Source: Bacteroidota bacterium (GTDB lineage Bacteria > Bacteroidota > Bacteroidia > B-17B0 > Aurantibacillaceae). Taken from it: 64,000 nucleotides of DNA. The stretch is from contig JAAFIQ010000005.1 in the NCBI GenBank assembly GCA_013298715.1, positions 62,001-126,000 on the forward strand, in the 5' to 3' direction. This document shows positions 15,040 to 25,009 of this stretch, one piece after another. Position 1 is the first letter of the stretch. Each line of letters opens with the position of its first letter. A program made the translations under genes and the position numbers. The notes beneath the pieces were generated by a model. That model worked only from the letters and a program-made list of their open reading frames with translations. It had not been told where the DNA came from and ran no database searches.

Positions 15040-18000
15040 TTACCTTATAAGTGATATATTACCTTTGGCACTAAATGTTTTTCCATCATACGTTTTTCCT
15101 TCAAGTCGGTAAACAAAAACGGCTGTATTCAATAACTCTCCTTTATAAGTTCCGTCCCAGCCTCTTTCAAAATCACGGCTTTCAAAAACTTTTTCTCCCC
15201 ATCTATTAAAAATCATAAAAGTCATATCACTTAAGCATTTTCCTTTTACGTTCAATATATCATTCATGCCATCGCCATTAGGTGAGAAAGCATTAGGTAC
15301 AAACATTTCTCCGCAATCATCAGATACGTGAATGAATAAAGTATCAGAACCATCACAGTAACCAGTTCCATAAATTGTAGAATAAGCATTCCAACCTCTA
15401 ACAATAATGCGCGTAGGCTGGGTAATTTTGGTTACCGTAATGCTTGATTGATTAACTGGAGGCGGTAAAAAATAATTATTAGCACTCCACTCATAAAACT
15501 TAGCCCCAGAAGCAGTAAATGTTTTAGTGGCACCAAACGGTAAAGTGTCATAGCTTCTGTACCCACCTGGAGGCACAATAATAACATTCGGCCTATCTAC
15601 CACTGTTAAATAATTAGCCAAACCTCTAACTAAACAACTTCCACCACTAGCGATAGGGTAGGGGTTACAAACTCTTAGTACCACATTATAACCTGCTTGT
15701 CCAGGAGGAGGAGGTAAATTGTAACAAATGGTAGGATTTTTTAAATTACTCGTTGCAGGATTTCCACCAGGGAATGTCCAGGTGTAAGTTTGTGGCCCAC
15801 CAGCCAAAGTATCGGTGTAATTATCAAAAGAAATACAATCTCCCGTACATAAAGTATCCTTTGGAAGAGATGTACTAAATGAAATTGCCGAAACTGACCT
15901 ACAATCAACCGCTGTTATAGCAATAGTTTCTGTTTCTTTACAGCCTGGTACGCCGTTGTAACCAGTTAAAACTGTATAAATTTGAATAGAAGGCAAACGT
16001 TTTGGTGCGCTTACAATAATTTGATGTTGCGGCGGAAAGCCAGAACCTACGCCAGGATTTGGTGTTAATATTGGATTAGGCCCAGTGTAAGGTGGTACCC
16101 ACGTAAACGTTGGATTAACACCCAAGGGTAAACCATTATTAAGATTGGTGGCCGTTAAAGTGAGATTGACATCGGGCGCCCCTGGGGAATTACCTACGAA
16201 ACAGACCGTTGATGTTGCTAAGCCATTAATTGTTGGATGTGCAACAGAAATAAGCGGCCTTGGCAGCACCGTTACGGTAATTAATCTTGGTAACGAAATA
16301 CAACCTCGAGAATCTCCAACTTCAACTGTATAAGTAACAGGAGTTACGGTATTAGAAGGATACATTGTTACGCACTTTAATAGTGGATTTATGATACTTG
16401 GCGGAGGAGCATTAGCAGGCTCAGTCCAGCTGTAAGTATGAGCACTCGCAGGTCCGGCAGCCAAAGTGCCAACGTTTGTTATACATAAACCTAAAGAATC
16501 TCCTAAACACATTATTGGTTTTGGTGGCGTTACACCAATAGTAAATTGAGGTATTACTGTAACACATATTACTGCAGAACCAGAACAAACAGCAGAATTA
16601 CCAGTAACAGTAAAGCAAGTTGGTGTGGGCGGACGAATAATAATTTGTGCCCCCAACGAATTACTCATTACGGAAGGATTCCAAGGTGCCCAAACGTATT
16701 GCGAAGCACCGCTTACATTTAAGGTATCTGGTGAGGAGAACTGCGGATTGTTACTTATTATACAAACAGTTGGGTTTGTTTGCGAAACTTGAATATTTAA
16801 AGGAGAAAGTGTAAAAATAGTTATTACTGAAAACCCATTACAACTAGAACCATTTGTTCCGTTTATAGTATAAGTTCCTGGTCCAACAGAGATGGAAGGT
16901 TGTAAAATTGGTGCACCAATTCCTGTGCCTGTCCATGTGTAGCTATTTGCACCTAGTGCGCTTATGGTAGAATTAAACCCAGCGCATACAGAAAGGGCAG
17001 TTGCACTTACAATCATAGGTGGTTGCGTGCCAATATTAACAGTAATGCTTGCTGTTGGAGAAACGCATCCGCTCGACTCACCGATTACTGTGTAAGTGGT
17101 ATTTACAGTTGGCGAGGCAATTACATTGGCTCCAGAAGTTGTATTCAAAGTTGCTCCAGGTCCCCACGTATAATTTGTGGCGCCTAAAGCAGATAAGTTA
17201 GCCGTTTGCCCAACACACACGCTGGACACGTTAGATGCTACAACTAATGGCGGAAGACCAGCACTCATTGCCACGCTTACAGTTACCGAACCAGAACAAG
17301 CACCACTGGTGGCAAATAATGTGTAAGTTGTTGCTACTGTTGGGGAAACACTTGGATTTTGTATATTACTTATGGTGTTGCTAGGTGGCGCCACCCAAGT
17401 GTAACTATTAGCAGCCGTTGCGTTTAATGTAACAGGACTCCCCGGACAGACGGCAGTTGGCGTGGCTGTTGCCCCAGGGACATAAGCACCAATGTTAACG
17501 TTCACCTGCGCAGTTGAAGAACACCCGGCTAAAGATACCGAAACCCCATACACACTATTTACAGCGGGAGAGACCGTTTGTGTTTGTGATGTGCCCAATA
17601 GAGCTGGTACAGGTGAAACTTGAGCCCATTGATAGGAAGCACCAGGATTAAGCGCATCTAAAGTTGCTACACCACCCACACAAATTGTTTGGTTAGGAAT
17701 AGATACTGTAGGAGTTGCATTAACGGTAACACTTTGAGTAGCTGTGTATGTTGGCACCAATCCAACAAAACCTACAACAATAACATTATAGACACCAGGT
17801 GCAGAATAGTTTATGGTTGCGGTTGTACCAGTTGGTGTTGTACCAGAAATAACAGCTGTACCAGGAACTGTTGTCCATGTAAATGCTGTGGTTCCGGGTG
17901 TTGTACCTGTAAGTGTGGCTGGTATATTTTGATTAGAACAAACTGTTGGAGAGGTGGTAACAGATAAGTTGGCCGCTACCGCAAGTTGGATATCATCAAC

Positions 18001-18651
18001 GGCTATAGAAGGATCTGAACCTGTTGGATCACTACTTTGCCAACGAAAACCAATTTTAACATTTGGATTATTATTTGCTGAAGCTGGTAACGCAGCACTA
18101 AAATTAGTCCATGTTCCTTGACCACCACCACAGATAATAACTGGTGCAGGAATACCAAGGACTGACCAAGTACCTCCGTTGTTAGCAGAATAAACAACTT
18201 CTGCAAAATCTACACCTGGAACGCCATCGACAATATATTTTAAATTCAATGTTATCCCCGTTTGTCCAGTGCAATTAATAGTAGGAGATTCTGCACGTTT
18301 ATTAGTATTGAAATTTGCTGCGCCTGCTAAATAGGCTGCGCCTGGATCAACAAATAAAGGAGCTAAATTAGCCCCAACATGAAGGGTTCTATTTGTTCCA
18401 CAACCTGTACCACAAGTACCAACTGCATTTCCATTTTCGGCAGCACTTACAAACCATTCGTTAGCATTTACACCATTACCTGGGCCAGTAGCTAAGCTTG
18501 TAATTGTCCATAAACCATTGGTAGGAGTGAACACCGCGGCATTTGCTAACTGCCCGGCATCACACCCAGTTCCAAATCCTTCTTGCCAAAACACTTGAGC
18601 ATTGGTGTGAATAAATATAAATAAACTAACTAATGTAAATAGTCGCTTCAT
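15040..18651 (-). CDS. Large surface protein with T9SS type B (CHU_C) sorting domain
   Basis: A 1203-residue secreted protein with signal peptide MKRLFTLVSLFIFIHTNAQ. The N-terminal part (about 20-225) is a jelly-roll-like domain ending DPSIAVDDIQL. Then come about ten Ig/PKD-like repeats of roughly 80-90 residues, most with a buried YxW or YTW and a cysteine near the start (NPTVCxxS-type). The C-terminal 90 residues (from CGEMFVPNAFSPNGDGMNDI to GNISLIR) are the gliding-motility-associated CHU_C domain, with FNRWGEKVFES and GWDGTYKGE. It is likely exported by type IX secretion and anchored by the adjacent PorP/SprF protein as an adhesin. The ligand is unknown. Confidence 0.9.
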   Translation of the reverse strand: MKRLFTLVSLFIFIHTNAQVFWQEGFGTGCDAGQLANAAVFTPTNGLWTITSLATGPGNGVNANEWFVSAAENGNAVGTCGTGCGTNRTLHVGANLAPLFVDPGAAYLAGAANFNTNKRAESPTINCTGQTGITLNLKYIVDGVPGVDFAEVVYSANNGGTWSVLGIPAPVIICGGGQGTWTNFSAALPASANNNPNVKIGFRWQSSDPTGSDPSIAVDDIQLAVAANLSVTTSPTVCSNQNIPATLTGTTPGTTAFTWTTVPGTAVISGTTPTGTTATINYSAPGVYNVIVVGFVGLVPTYTATQSVTVNATPTVSIPNQTICVGGVATLDALNPGASYQWAQVSPVPALLGTSQTQTVSPAVNSVYGVSVSLAGCSSTAQVNVNIGAYVPGATATPTAVCPGSPVTLNATAANSYTWVAPPSNTISNIQNPSVSPTVATTYTLFATSGACSGSVTVSVAMSAGLPPLVVASNVSSVCVGQTANLSALGATNYTWGPGATLNTTSGANVIASPTVNTTYTVIGESSGCVSPTASITVNIGTQPPMIVSATALSVCAGFNSTISALGANSYTWTGTGIGAPILQPSISVGPGTYTINGTNGSSCNGFSVITIFTLSPLNIQVSQTNPTVCIISNNPQFSSPDTLNVSGASQYVWAPWNPSVMSNSLGAQIIIRPPTPTCFTVTGNSAVCSGSAVICVTVIPQFTIGVTPPKPIMCLGDSLGLCITNVGTLAAGPASAHTYSWTEPANAPPPSIINPLLKCVTMYPSNTVTPVTYTVEVGDSRGCISLPRLITVTVLPRPLISVAHPTINGLATSTVCFVGNSPGAPDVNLTLTATNLNNGLPLGVNPTFTWVPPYTGPNPILTPNPGVGSGFPPQHQIIVSAPKRLPSIQIYTVLTGYNGVPGCKETETIAITAVDCRSVSAISFSTSLPKDTLCTGDCISFDNYTDTLAGGPQTYTWTFPGGNPATSNLKNPTICYNLPPPPGQAGYNVVLRVCNPYPIASGGSCLVRGLANYLTVVDRPNVIIVPPGGYRSYDTLPFGATKTFTASGAKFYEWSANNYFLPPPVNQSSITVTKITQPTRIIVRGWNAYSTIYGTGYCDGSDTLFIHVSDDCGEMFVPNAFSPNGDGMNDILNVKGKCLSDMTFMIFNRWGEKVFESRDFERGWDGTYKGELLNTAVFVYRLEGKTYDGKTFSAKGNISLIR

Positions 18652-18885
18652 ACAGGTAAAATTAATTTAGCTAAGTTAAGCAATATTTTTAAATTAAAGG
18701 TATTTTTCAATCGTTAAAACATAGTTTTCCAACATTTAACTGCTAACAAGTTAATTGGTTACACATTTTATTTGAATATTGTATCACAAAAATCGTAAAC
18801 AAGTTTTTCAAAACAAATTAACATTTTGGCATTAAGCAAAAAATTATGAGCAATTTTACGCTTTAGAGAATCTTAATCTAAAATT

Positions 18886-19989
18886 ATGTTATTAAAATAC
18901 AAAGCAAAACCAAAAGCCATTTTATTATTAGAAGACGGAACAGTATTTGAAGGAAAAGCTGCTGGTAAAATTGGAACTACTACTGGTGAAATATGCTTTA
19001 ATACTGGTATGACGGGCTACCAAGAAATTTTTACAGACCCAAGTTACTACGGACAAATTATTGTGATGAATAATACACATGTTGGCAACTACGGTATTGA
19101 AGAAAGCGAAGTTGAAAGTGGCACTGTAAAAATTGCAGGCATGGTGTGCAAAAGTTTTAACGAAGGTTACTCGCGCCCACGTGCGCAAAAAAGTTTGCAA
19201 GTTTATTTTGAAGAAAATAATATTGTAAGTATTAGTAGTGTTGATACACGTGCCATTGTGCGTCATATAAGAGATAAAGGTGCTATGAATTGCATTATCT
19301 CTTCTGATAATTTAAACATAGATGATTTAAAAGCACAATTAGCAAAGGTGCCAAGCATGGCTGGACTAGAGTTAAGCAGTAAAGTTGCCACTAAAGAAAC
19401 CTACTACTTTGGAAACTTATCAAGTAAACATAAAGTTGCCGTAATTGATTTTGGCGTTAAACAGAATATATTACGTTCTTTGGCTCAACGCGATTGTTAC
19501 TTAAAAGTATTTCCTATGAATAGCAAATTAAGCGATGTTTTGGCATTTAACCCAAATGGAATTATGCTAAGCAATGGCCCTGGCGACCCGGGTGCTATGC
19601 CAAACGAAACCGAGCTTGTAAAACAATTAGTAGCTAGTGGTAAACCTCTTTTTGGAATTTGTTTAGGGCATCAACTCTTAGCGCAATCGCAAGGAATTAA
19701 AACTTATAAAATGCATGCTGGGCATAGAGGTATAAATCATCCGGTTAAAAATTTGGTTACAGGTAAAAGTGAAATCACGTCGCAAAATCATGGATTTACA
19801 GTAAGTGCCGAAGATATTGCCAATAATAGTAACATTGAAATAACACATTTAAACTTAAATGACAATACCATTGAAGGTATTAGATTAAAAAACAAAAAAG
19901 TTTTTTCAGTGCAGTATCACCCAGAAGCTTGTCCTGGGCCACATGATTCGCGCTATTTATTTGATGATTTTGTAAACAGTTTAAATTAA
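18886..19989 (+). CDS. carA: Carbamoyl-phosphate synthase small subunit
   Basis: A 367-residue glutamine amidotransferase subunit. The N-terminal CPSase domain has LEDGTVFEGKAAG and the conserved TGMTGYQEIFTDPSY. The class I glutaminase domain has the nucleophile in GICLGHQLL (Cys near residue 259) and the HPE triad in YHPEACPGPHD (near residue 345). It supplies ammonia to CarB for pyrimidine and arginine synthesis; carB is not in this window. Its stop overlaps the next start (TAATG). Confidence 0.95.
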   Translation: MLLKYKAKPKAILLLEDGTVFEGKAAGKIGTTTGEICFNTGMTGYQEIFTDPSYYGQIIVMNNTHVGNYGIEESEVESGTVKIAGMVCKSFNEGYSRPRAQKSLQVYFEENNIVSISSVDTRAIVRHIRDKGAMNCIISSDNLNIDDLKAQLAKVPSMAGLELSSKVATKETYYFGNLSSKHKVAVIDFGVKQNILRSLAQRDCYLKVFPMNSKLSDVLAFNPNGIMLSNGPGDPGAMPNETELVKQLVASGKPLFGICLGHQLLAQSQGIKTYKMHAGHRGINHPVKNLVTGKSEITSQNHGFTVSAEDIANNSNIEITHLNLNDNTIEGIRLKNKKVFSVQYHPEACPGPHDSRYLFDDFVNSLN

Positions 19990-20558
19990 TGAAACGTTTT
20001 TTAAGTTACTTTTTACAAGGATTAATTTTATTTATCCCTGTAATAATTACGTTAATAGTTCTATTAAAATTGTTTAATGTTTTTTCTGATTTGTTTTCAT
20101 TTTTTGGATTAAGTGATAGTATTGCGGTAAATACAATTTTAGGTTTGTTGCTCACCTTTGCCTTTATAACGGTATTGGGAGTGTTAGCATCCTCTTATGT
20201 ATTTAAAAACTTTTTTAGTTTTATTGAAGATAAGTTAGAACACGCACCATTTATAAGACATATTTATTCGCCAATAAAAGATTTCACCAATGCTTTTATG
20301 GGCAATAAAAAGAAGTTTAATAAAGCAGTTTTAGTGTGTACAAACCCAGCTGCGAATATTGAAGAAATTGGATTTATAACGCAAGAAGATTTAACCGAAT
20401 TAAAAATAAAAGATAAAGTAGCAGTTTATTTACCATTGAGTTATTCTTTATCTGGCAAACTTATAATTGTGCCCAGAGAGCAAGTAAAACCAATAGATGC
20501 AGACTCTGGCGATGTTATGAAATTTGTTGTAAGTGGGGGCGTGAGTGATGTGGATTGA
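19989..20558 (+). CDS. DUF502 family membrane protein
   Basis: A 189-residue protein with two N-terminal membrane helices (about residues 5-30 and 48-75, GLILFIPVIITLIVLLKLF and LLLTFAFITVLGVLAS). A soluble domain follows with HAPFIRHIYSPIKDFTNAF and VYLPLSYSLSGKLIIVPRE, the typical DUF502 segments. The function is unknown in bacteria. It is translationally coupled to carA (overlapping TAATG), though a functional link is not evident. It converges with the following minus-strand gene. Confidence 0.85.
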   Translation: MKRFLSYFLQGLILFIPVIITLIVLLKLFNVFSDLFSFFGLSDSIAVNTILGLLLTFAFITVLGVLASSYVFKNFFSFIEDKLEHAPFIRHIYSPIKDFTNAFMGNKKKFNKAVLVCTNPAANIEEIGFITQEDLTELKIKDKVAVYLPLSYSLSGKLIIVPREQVKPIDADSGDVMKFVVSGGVSDVD

Positions 20559-20570
20559 GAAACATCAAAC

Positions 20571-21023
20571 TCAACCTAAATTTTCTATTGTATAATTCAA
20601 ATTATTCAACTTAACAGTTTCTCCTACTTTTTTATTCAACAACAGTTTTGCAAGTGGCGATTGGAGTGAGATTGTAAATATAGTTTCTTGGTACACACTA
20701 ATTTTTCCTAAACCTAAGCCAATAAACAAAAGGCCATTGTTGGTTAAGATTAAACTTCCATTACTAACTTTTATGTGCGTTTTAGTTACATCAATTTTAG
20801 TTAACTCATTTATTTGTGCATTGATTAATTTTATTTGATGACCTAGTTTTTCTTGTTCTAATTGCATCATGGCTTTTGCTGTTTCGTGCTTATCGCCTGC
20901 AGTGCTTTTGGTTTCGTTATTTGCGGCTTCGTTTACTATACTTAAAGCATTATTTAATTCTTCAAGTTTTTGTTGTAGAATTCTTTCGCAAGCAATAACT
21001 ATTTGTTTTTTACTTAATACCAA
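20571..21023 (-). CDS. GreA/GreB C-terminal-domain-like protein
   Basis: About 150 residues. The N-terminal half is helical and coiled-coil-like, with NEAANNETKSTAGDKHETAKAMMQLEQ, matching a Bacteroidota family sometimes mislabelled 3-oxoacyl-ACP synthase. The C-terminal half (about 85-150) resembles the FKBP-like GreA/GreB C domain (ISLQSPLAKLLLNKKVGETVKL). GreA-type factors bind RNA polymerase's secondary channel, but the acidic tip cannot be assigned here. An ATG at 21038 is upstream, but a -7 box (21028-21035) lies inside its first codons. I therefore prefer the TTG at 21023; the true start remains uncertain. Confidence 0.7.
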   Translation of the reverse strand: MVLSKKQIVIACERILQQKLEELNNALSIVNEAANNETKSTAGDKHETAKAMMQLEQEKLGHQIKLINAQINELTKIDVTKTHIKVSNGSLILTNNGLLFIGLGLGKISVYQETIFTISLQSPLAKLLLNKKVGETVKLNNLNYTIENLG

Positions 21024-21027
21024 AACA

Positions 21028-21035
21028 CAAAGGTA
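21028..21035 (-). promoter_or_regulatory. -7 box of the GreA/B-like gene
   Basis: TACCTTTG on the minus strand matches TAnnTTTG exactly, but overlaps codons 2-4 of the longest open frame. This argues that the in-frame ATG at 21038 is not transcribed from this promoter. Confidence 0.45.
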
Positions 21036-21120
21036 CATTTTACCTTGCCATGATTTACACCTTTTTCTAATACTTTTGTTGTGTGAAAATTCCGATGTTC
21101 AAAATTAAAATTTTTATACA

Positions 21121-21136
21121 TTTTGAGTGAACCCTA
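21121..21136. repeat. 16-base intergenic repeat, copy 2
   Basis: TTTTGAGTGAACCCTA, identical to 11345-11360, in the 214-nt gap between purN and the GreA/B-like gene. Nothing else in the gap is recognisable apart from A/T-rich short inverted repeats around 21155-21206. Confidence 0.5.
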
Positions 21137-21252
21137 AATAAAAAATAGCTTCGCATGGTTGTAATTCCTAATAATTACGATTGGTCTAATTCGATTAATT
21201 ACAAATAGTAGAAACCAAATAGCTAAGAATTAAATTCGATATTATTTTTTAA

Positions 21253-21816
21253 CTACAAAAACAGCTCTACCGCTTTTGGCAAATACATAAACTCTAAGGA
21301 TTGAATTTTTTTGGTAAGGGATTCAATGGTATCGTTTTTTTCAACCACACATTTTTCTTGAATTAAAATTTTTCCTTTATCGTATTCTTCGTTTACTAAA
21401 TGAATGGTTATTCCGCTTTCTGTTTCTTTATTTTCTATAACGGCTTTGTGCACGTGTTTTCCGAACATACCTTTTCCGCCATATTTTGGTAATAAGGATG
21501 GATGTATATTAATTATTTTTTCAGGAAATGCTTTTATTAACTCTTCAGGAATTTTTAATAGAAATCCAGCAAGTATTATTAAATCTGTATTTTCTACTTT
21601 TAAAAATTCTATTATTTGGTTGGTGTATTGTTCTAAGGCTGTTTTGCTAATTAGTTGAACATTTTTTTTATACGCTTCAGCCTTTGTAACCACTGCTGCA
21701 TCAGGGTTATTGGTAACAACTAATTTAATTTTTATGCGTGTATCGTTTGCAAAATAGTTAAATAAGTTTTCGGCGTTAGAGCCATTGCCACTTGCAAAAA
21801 TTACTGCATTCACCAT
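21253..21816 (-). CDS. purN: Phosphoribosylglycinamide formyltransferase
   Basis: A 187-residue enzyme transferring a formyl group from 10-formyltetrahydrofolate to GAR in purine synthesis. It starts with the phosphate-binding FASGNGSNAENLF, and carries NIHPSLLPKYGGKGMFG with the catalytic Asn-His and EEYDKGKIL with the catalytic Asp. It is slightly shorter than E. coli PurN. Its start overlaps the dnaJ stop (TAATG), making it the last gene of grpE-dnaJ-purN. Confidence 0.93.
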   Translation of the reverse strand: MVNAVIFASGNGSNAENLFNYFANDTRIKIKLVVTNNPDAAVVTKAEAYKKNVQLISKTALEQYTNQIIEFLKVENTDLIILAGFLLKIPEELIKAFPEKIINIHPSLLPKYGGKGMFGKHVHKAVIENKETESGITIHLVNEEYDKGKILIQEKCVVEKNDTIESLTKKIQSLEFMYLPKAVELFL

Positions 21817-22958
21817 TAATCAAAGTATTCTTTCATGCGATCAAAAAATCCTCTTTCCTTTTTACTCGGGTTGGGTTCAAAATTTTTTGATTCTCTAAAT
21901 TTTTCAATAATTTTTTTCTCTTCGCTACTTAAATTGGTAGGAGTAAATACATTTATTTCAACCAACAAATCGCCTCTGCCATAAGAGTTCACATCTGGCA
22001 ATCCTTTTCCTTTAAGACGCAACACTTTTCCGCTTTGTGTACCTGCATCAATTTTTATTTTTGCTTTACCTTCAACGGTTGGTACCTCAACGTTAGCTCC
22101 CAATGCAGCATCTGGGAAACTGATGTTTAAACCATAAATTAAATGACTTCCTTCGCGTTTTAGTTCTGGGTGCTCTTCTTCTTCAATTGCAATCAACAAA
22201 TCACCATTTATACCGCCTCTTGGCGCGGCATTGCCTTTTCCACTCATGCTTAGCTGCATGCCCTCTGCTACACCCGCAGGTATGTTTATTGAAATGATTT
22301 CTTCCTCTCTTACAATCCCATCACCATGACAAGTGCCACATTTTTCTTTTACAACTCTTCCTTCGCCACCGCAAGAATTACAAGTGGTTTGGGTTTGCAT
22401 GGCTCCTAAAATAGTTTGTTGTACGCGTGTTTGAACGCCTGTGCCGTTGCAGGGTTTACAGGTATCATATTGTCCGTTTTTTGAACCTGAGCCATTACAT
22501 GTTTTGCAATTCACATGTTTGTTTACTTTAATTTTTTTCTCAACACCATTGGCAATATCTTGTAAATTTAATTTTACTTTTACACGCAAATTTGTGCCAC
22601 GCATTACACGTCTTCCGCCGCGTTGACCGCCTCCACCGCCAAAACCAAAAGCACCACCAAAAATATCACCAAATTGGCTAAAAATGTCATCCATGTTCAT
22701 GCCACCACCAAATCCGCCTGCACCACCTGCACCACCAACTCCAGCATGGCCAAATTGATTATAGCGTTGGCGTTTTTCTGCATTACTAAGAACTTCGTAG
22801 GCTTCGGCAGCTTCTTTAAATTTTTCTTCAGCTGCTTTGTCCCCTGGGTTTTTATCTGGGTGATATTTTATTGCCATTTTGCGATATGCTTTTTTAATTT
22901 CATCATCGCTCGCATTTTTTTGAATTTCTAAAATATCGTAATAATCTCTTTTTGCCAT
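21816..22958 (-). CDS. dnaJ: Chaperone protein DnaJ
   Basis: A 380-residue full-length type I J-protein. It has a J domain (residues 1-70) with the HPD motif (YHPDKNPGD), a Gly/Phe-rich linker (about 73-115), four CxxCxGxG zinc repeats ([32 protein letters not shown], about 150-225) and C-terminal substrate-binding domains. It stimulates DnaK ATPase and delivers clients. It follows grpE by 14 nt; dnaK is elsewhere. No CIRCE-type element is visible upstream. Confidence 0.96.
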   Translation of the reverse strand: MAKRDYYDILEIQKNASDDEIKKAYRKMAIKYHPDKNPGDKAAEEKFKEAAEAYEVLSNAEKRQRYNQFGHAGVGGAGGAGGFGGGMNMDDIFSQFGDIFGGAFGFGGGGGQRGGRRVMRGTNLRVKVKLNLQDIANGVEKKIKVNKHVNCKTCNGSGSKNGQYDTCKPCNGTGVQTRVQQTILGAMQTQTTCNSCGGEGRVVKEKCGTCHGDGIVREEEIISINIPAGVAEGMQLSMSGKGNAAPRGGINGDLLIAIEEEEHPELKREGSHLIYGLNISFPDAALGANVEVPTVEGKAKIKIDAGTQSGKVLRLKGKGLPDVNSYGRGDLLVEINVFTPTNLSSEEKKIIEKFRESKNFEPNPSKKERGFFDRMKEYFD

Positions 22959-22972
22959 TTTACTTTTTGTTT

Positions 22973-23545
22973 TTATTGCGCAATAACAACCTTTGCTACA
23001 CGAATTATTTTTTCGCCAAGTTTGTATCCTTTTTCAACCTCATCAATTACTTTGTTCTTTTGCGATTCATCCGTTGCAGGTATGTGCGTAATTGCTTCCA
23101 TAATATCTGCATCAAAGGTTTGTCCAATTGTATCAAATGACGTAAGGCCTTTTTGCGAAGTACTACTTTTTAGTTTATTGTAAATAAGTTGTATTCCTTC
23201 TTTTATTGGTGTAGCATCTTCTACTTTTTCGTTGGCTTTTATTGCACGTTCAAAATCATCAATTATTGGTAAAATTGCTTTAAACACATCTTCACCCGCC
23301 GATCGTATTAAATCACTTTTTTCTTTAATGGTGCGTTTGCGGTAATTATCAAATTCTGAATAAAGACGTAAATATTTATCGTTTAACTCCGCAATTTTGG
23401 CTTCATAACTTTCGGGAGTTGTGTTAGTTGTGCTGTCTGAACTTTCGGCAGATTTTTCAGCAGTATCGGCACTATTGTCAGCAGTGGTTTGCTCATTTAC
23501 CTCATTTTCAGAGGTTTGATTTTCGGTATTCTCTTTGTTTTCCAT
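22973..23545 (-). CDS. grpE: Nucleotide exchange factor GrpE
   Basis: 190 residues from the ATG at 23545 ([10 protein letters not shown]). An acidic, low-complexity N-terminus (about 1-45) is followed by the long dimerisation helix ([26 protein letters not shown]) and the beta-wing domain ending [18 protein letters not shown]. It releases ADP from DnaK. An upstream in-frame start adds 13 hydrophobic residues and is unlikely. It is the first gene of grpE-dnaJ-purN. Confidence 0.93.
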   Translation of the reverse strand: MENKENTENQTSENEVNEQTTADNSADTAEKSAESSDSTTNTTPESYEAKIAELNDKYLRLYSEFDNYRKRTIKEKSDLIRSAGEDVFKAILPIIDDFERAIKANEKVEDATPIKEGIQLIYNKLKSSTSQKGLTSFDTIGQTFDADIMEAITHIPATDESQKNKVIDEVEKGYKLGEKIIRVAKVVIAQ

Positions 23546-23659
23546 GATTAGAGCGCAATTTACATAGTTAATTACATATAACAATCAATTTTTTTGCCAA
23601 GAAGGTATTGTTTGAAAAATTGTCAGTTTTTTGAGCGAAAGTAAAAGGCGTTAATTAAT

Positions 23660-24433
23660 CTAATTCAAACGTTTAATCACCCTAAGCATGTGCGAATATT
23701 TTTTGGTTGTAGAATTAAAAATACCGTAATGGTCAAATTTATCAATCCTAACACAACCACTAGCATGAATAATTTGCTCGTTGTTTATCAAAATTCCTAC
23801 GTGTACTATTTTTCCTTCTTCGTTATCAAAAAAGGCTAAATCGCCAGCTTCAGCTTCTTCAACAAAATTTAGTGGGCTACCTAATTCTACTTGCTGGCTT
23901 GCATCGCGTGGTAATTTATGACCATTTAATTTATAAACCAACTGGGTAAATCCGCTACAATCTACACCAAACGGCGTTTTCCCCCCCCAAAGGTATGGAG
24001 CGTTAATAAATTGTTTGGCTGTTTTTAAAATGCTTGCTGACCCTTTTTTTTCAGTTGGTTTTATTTTGTCGCCATCAAACTCAAATTTATTGCTTTCAAA
24101 AACTAGCTTATTATCGTTTAAAAATGGTAGCTCACACCCTATGGTTATTGGAAAATTAATGTTATCACTACTAATACTGGCAAATAAATCACTATTTAAA
24201 AAGTTGGTGTTTTTTTGTAGTTGTTTATAATTAGCCTCACTAATTTTTGAGTGTTGCTTTTGATTTATCCAACATTCATAAGCATCATAACTTATTTTTA
24301 TTTTAAGCCAACCTTCTTTTATTTCAAGCAATTCGTAACTATCGCCAAATAGCAATTGTGTTACCATTTCGCTGGTGTTTAAAGGCTCCTTTCTGCAAGG
24401 CACTACACTAAGTAAACAAATTCCGTATTGCAT
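23660..24433 (-). CDS. C40 peptidase (NlpC/P60) with SH3-like N-domain
   Basis: 257 residues from the ATG at 24433 (MQYGICLLSVVPCRKEP). I chose this over the longer frame reaching 24529 because that one collides with the fur start and relatives begin at this motif. The N-terminal bacterial SH3-like domain (about 1-75) includes GDSYELLEIKEGWLKI. The C-terminal NlpC/P60 domain has the catalytic Cys in VDCSGFTQLVYKL and His in IVHVGILI. Such enzymes cut the gamma-D-Glu-diamino acid bond in murein peptides. No clear signal peptide is present, so it may act on recycled muropeptides in the cytoplasm. It is divergent from fur. Confidence 0.85.
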   Translation of the reverse strand: MQYGICLLSVVPCRKEPLNTSEMVTQLLFGDSYELLEIKEGWLKIKISYDAYECWINQKQHSKISEANYKQLQKNTNFLNSDLFASISSDNINFPITIGCELPFLNDNKLVFESNKFEFDGDKIKPTEKKGSASILKTAKQFINAPYLWGGKTPFGVDCSGFTQLVYKLNGHKLPRDASQQVELGSPLNFVEEAEAGDLAFFDNEEGKIVHVGILINNEQIIHASGCVRIDKFDHYGIFNSTTKKYSHMLRVIKRLN

Positions 24434-24528
24434 TAAAAATTTTGTTAAAACTAATTTTTTTGAGGCAGATAAAAAATAAAATATTTGCTTCTTGCTAACA
24501 TTTATTTGTGTAATTTTATCCTTACACA

Positions 24529-25005
24529 ATGAATCAGGATACTAAAGACGCAGTAAATAAAATTTTAACCGACTATTTGGAAGCGCATAAACACCGAAAA
24601 ACTTCTGAGCGTTTTGCAATTTTAAATGAAATATATTCACATGATGGCCATTTCGATATTGAACAGTTGTACCTAATGATGAAAAATAAAAAGTACAGGG
24701 TTAGTAGGGCTACACTTTACAATAATATTGAGATTTTGTTGGATGCAGGATTGGTAATCAAACATCAGTTTGGCAAAAACATGGCGCAATTTGAAAAGGC
24801 CTATAAATACAAACAGCACGATCATTTAATTTGTACCGATTGTGAAAAAGTTTTTGAGTTTTGCGACCCAAGAATTATGCAAATACAGCGCAGTGCTGAG
24901 GATATGTTAGATTTTAAAGTAATGCACCATTCGCTTAATTTTTTTGCAAAATGCAATAAAGTAAGAAACGGCGGAACATGCGAACATTATAAAAAAACAA
25001 TTTAA
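24529..25005 (+). CDS. Fur family metalloregulator
   Basis: A 158-residue protein with an N-terminal winged helix (about 1-90, containing ERFAILNEIYSHDGHFDIEQLY and SRATLYNNIEILLDAGL) and a C-terminal dimerisation domain. CTDC (near residue 103) and CNKVRNGGTC near the end give two cysteine pairs, a possible structural zinc site. YKQHDHLIC and MHHSLNF supply the usual histidine ligands. It is probably Fur itself or a Zur/PerR-like relative; metal choice cannot be read from sequence. It opens a tight operon with STAS, DUF72 and M48 genes. Confidence 0.88.
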   Translation: MNQDTKDAVNKILTDYLEAHKHRKTSERFAILNEIYSHDGHFDIEQLYLMMKNKKYRVSRATLYNNIEILLDAGLVIKHQFGKNMAQFEKAYKYKQHDHLICTDCEKVFEFCDPRIMQIQRSAEDMLDFKVMHHSLNFFAKCNKVRNGGTCEHYKKTI

Positions 25006-25009
25006 TTTT

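Noticed and set aside
17689-17967. A cysteine-rich 92-codon plus-strand frame
   Set aside because: It is antisense to the repeat-rich surface-protein gene and is a codon-bias shadow; no start context or family match.
21124-21252. Possible small RNA in the purN/GreA-like gap
   Set aside because: Only weak A/T-rich short stems are visible; no promoter-terminator pair.
24434-24529. N-terminal extension of the NlpC/P60 gene to 24529
   Set aside because: It would overlap the divergent fur start, and relatives begin at MQYGICLLS.
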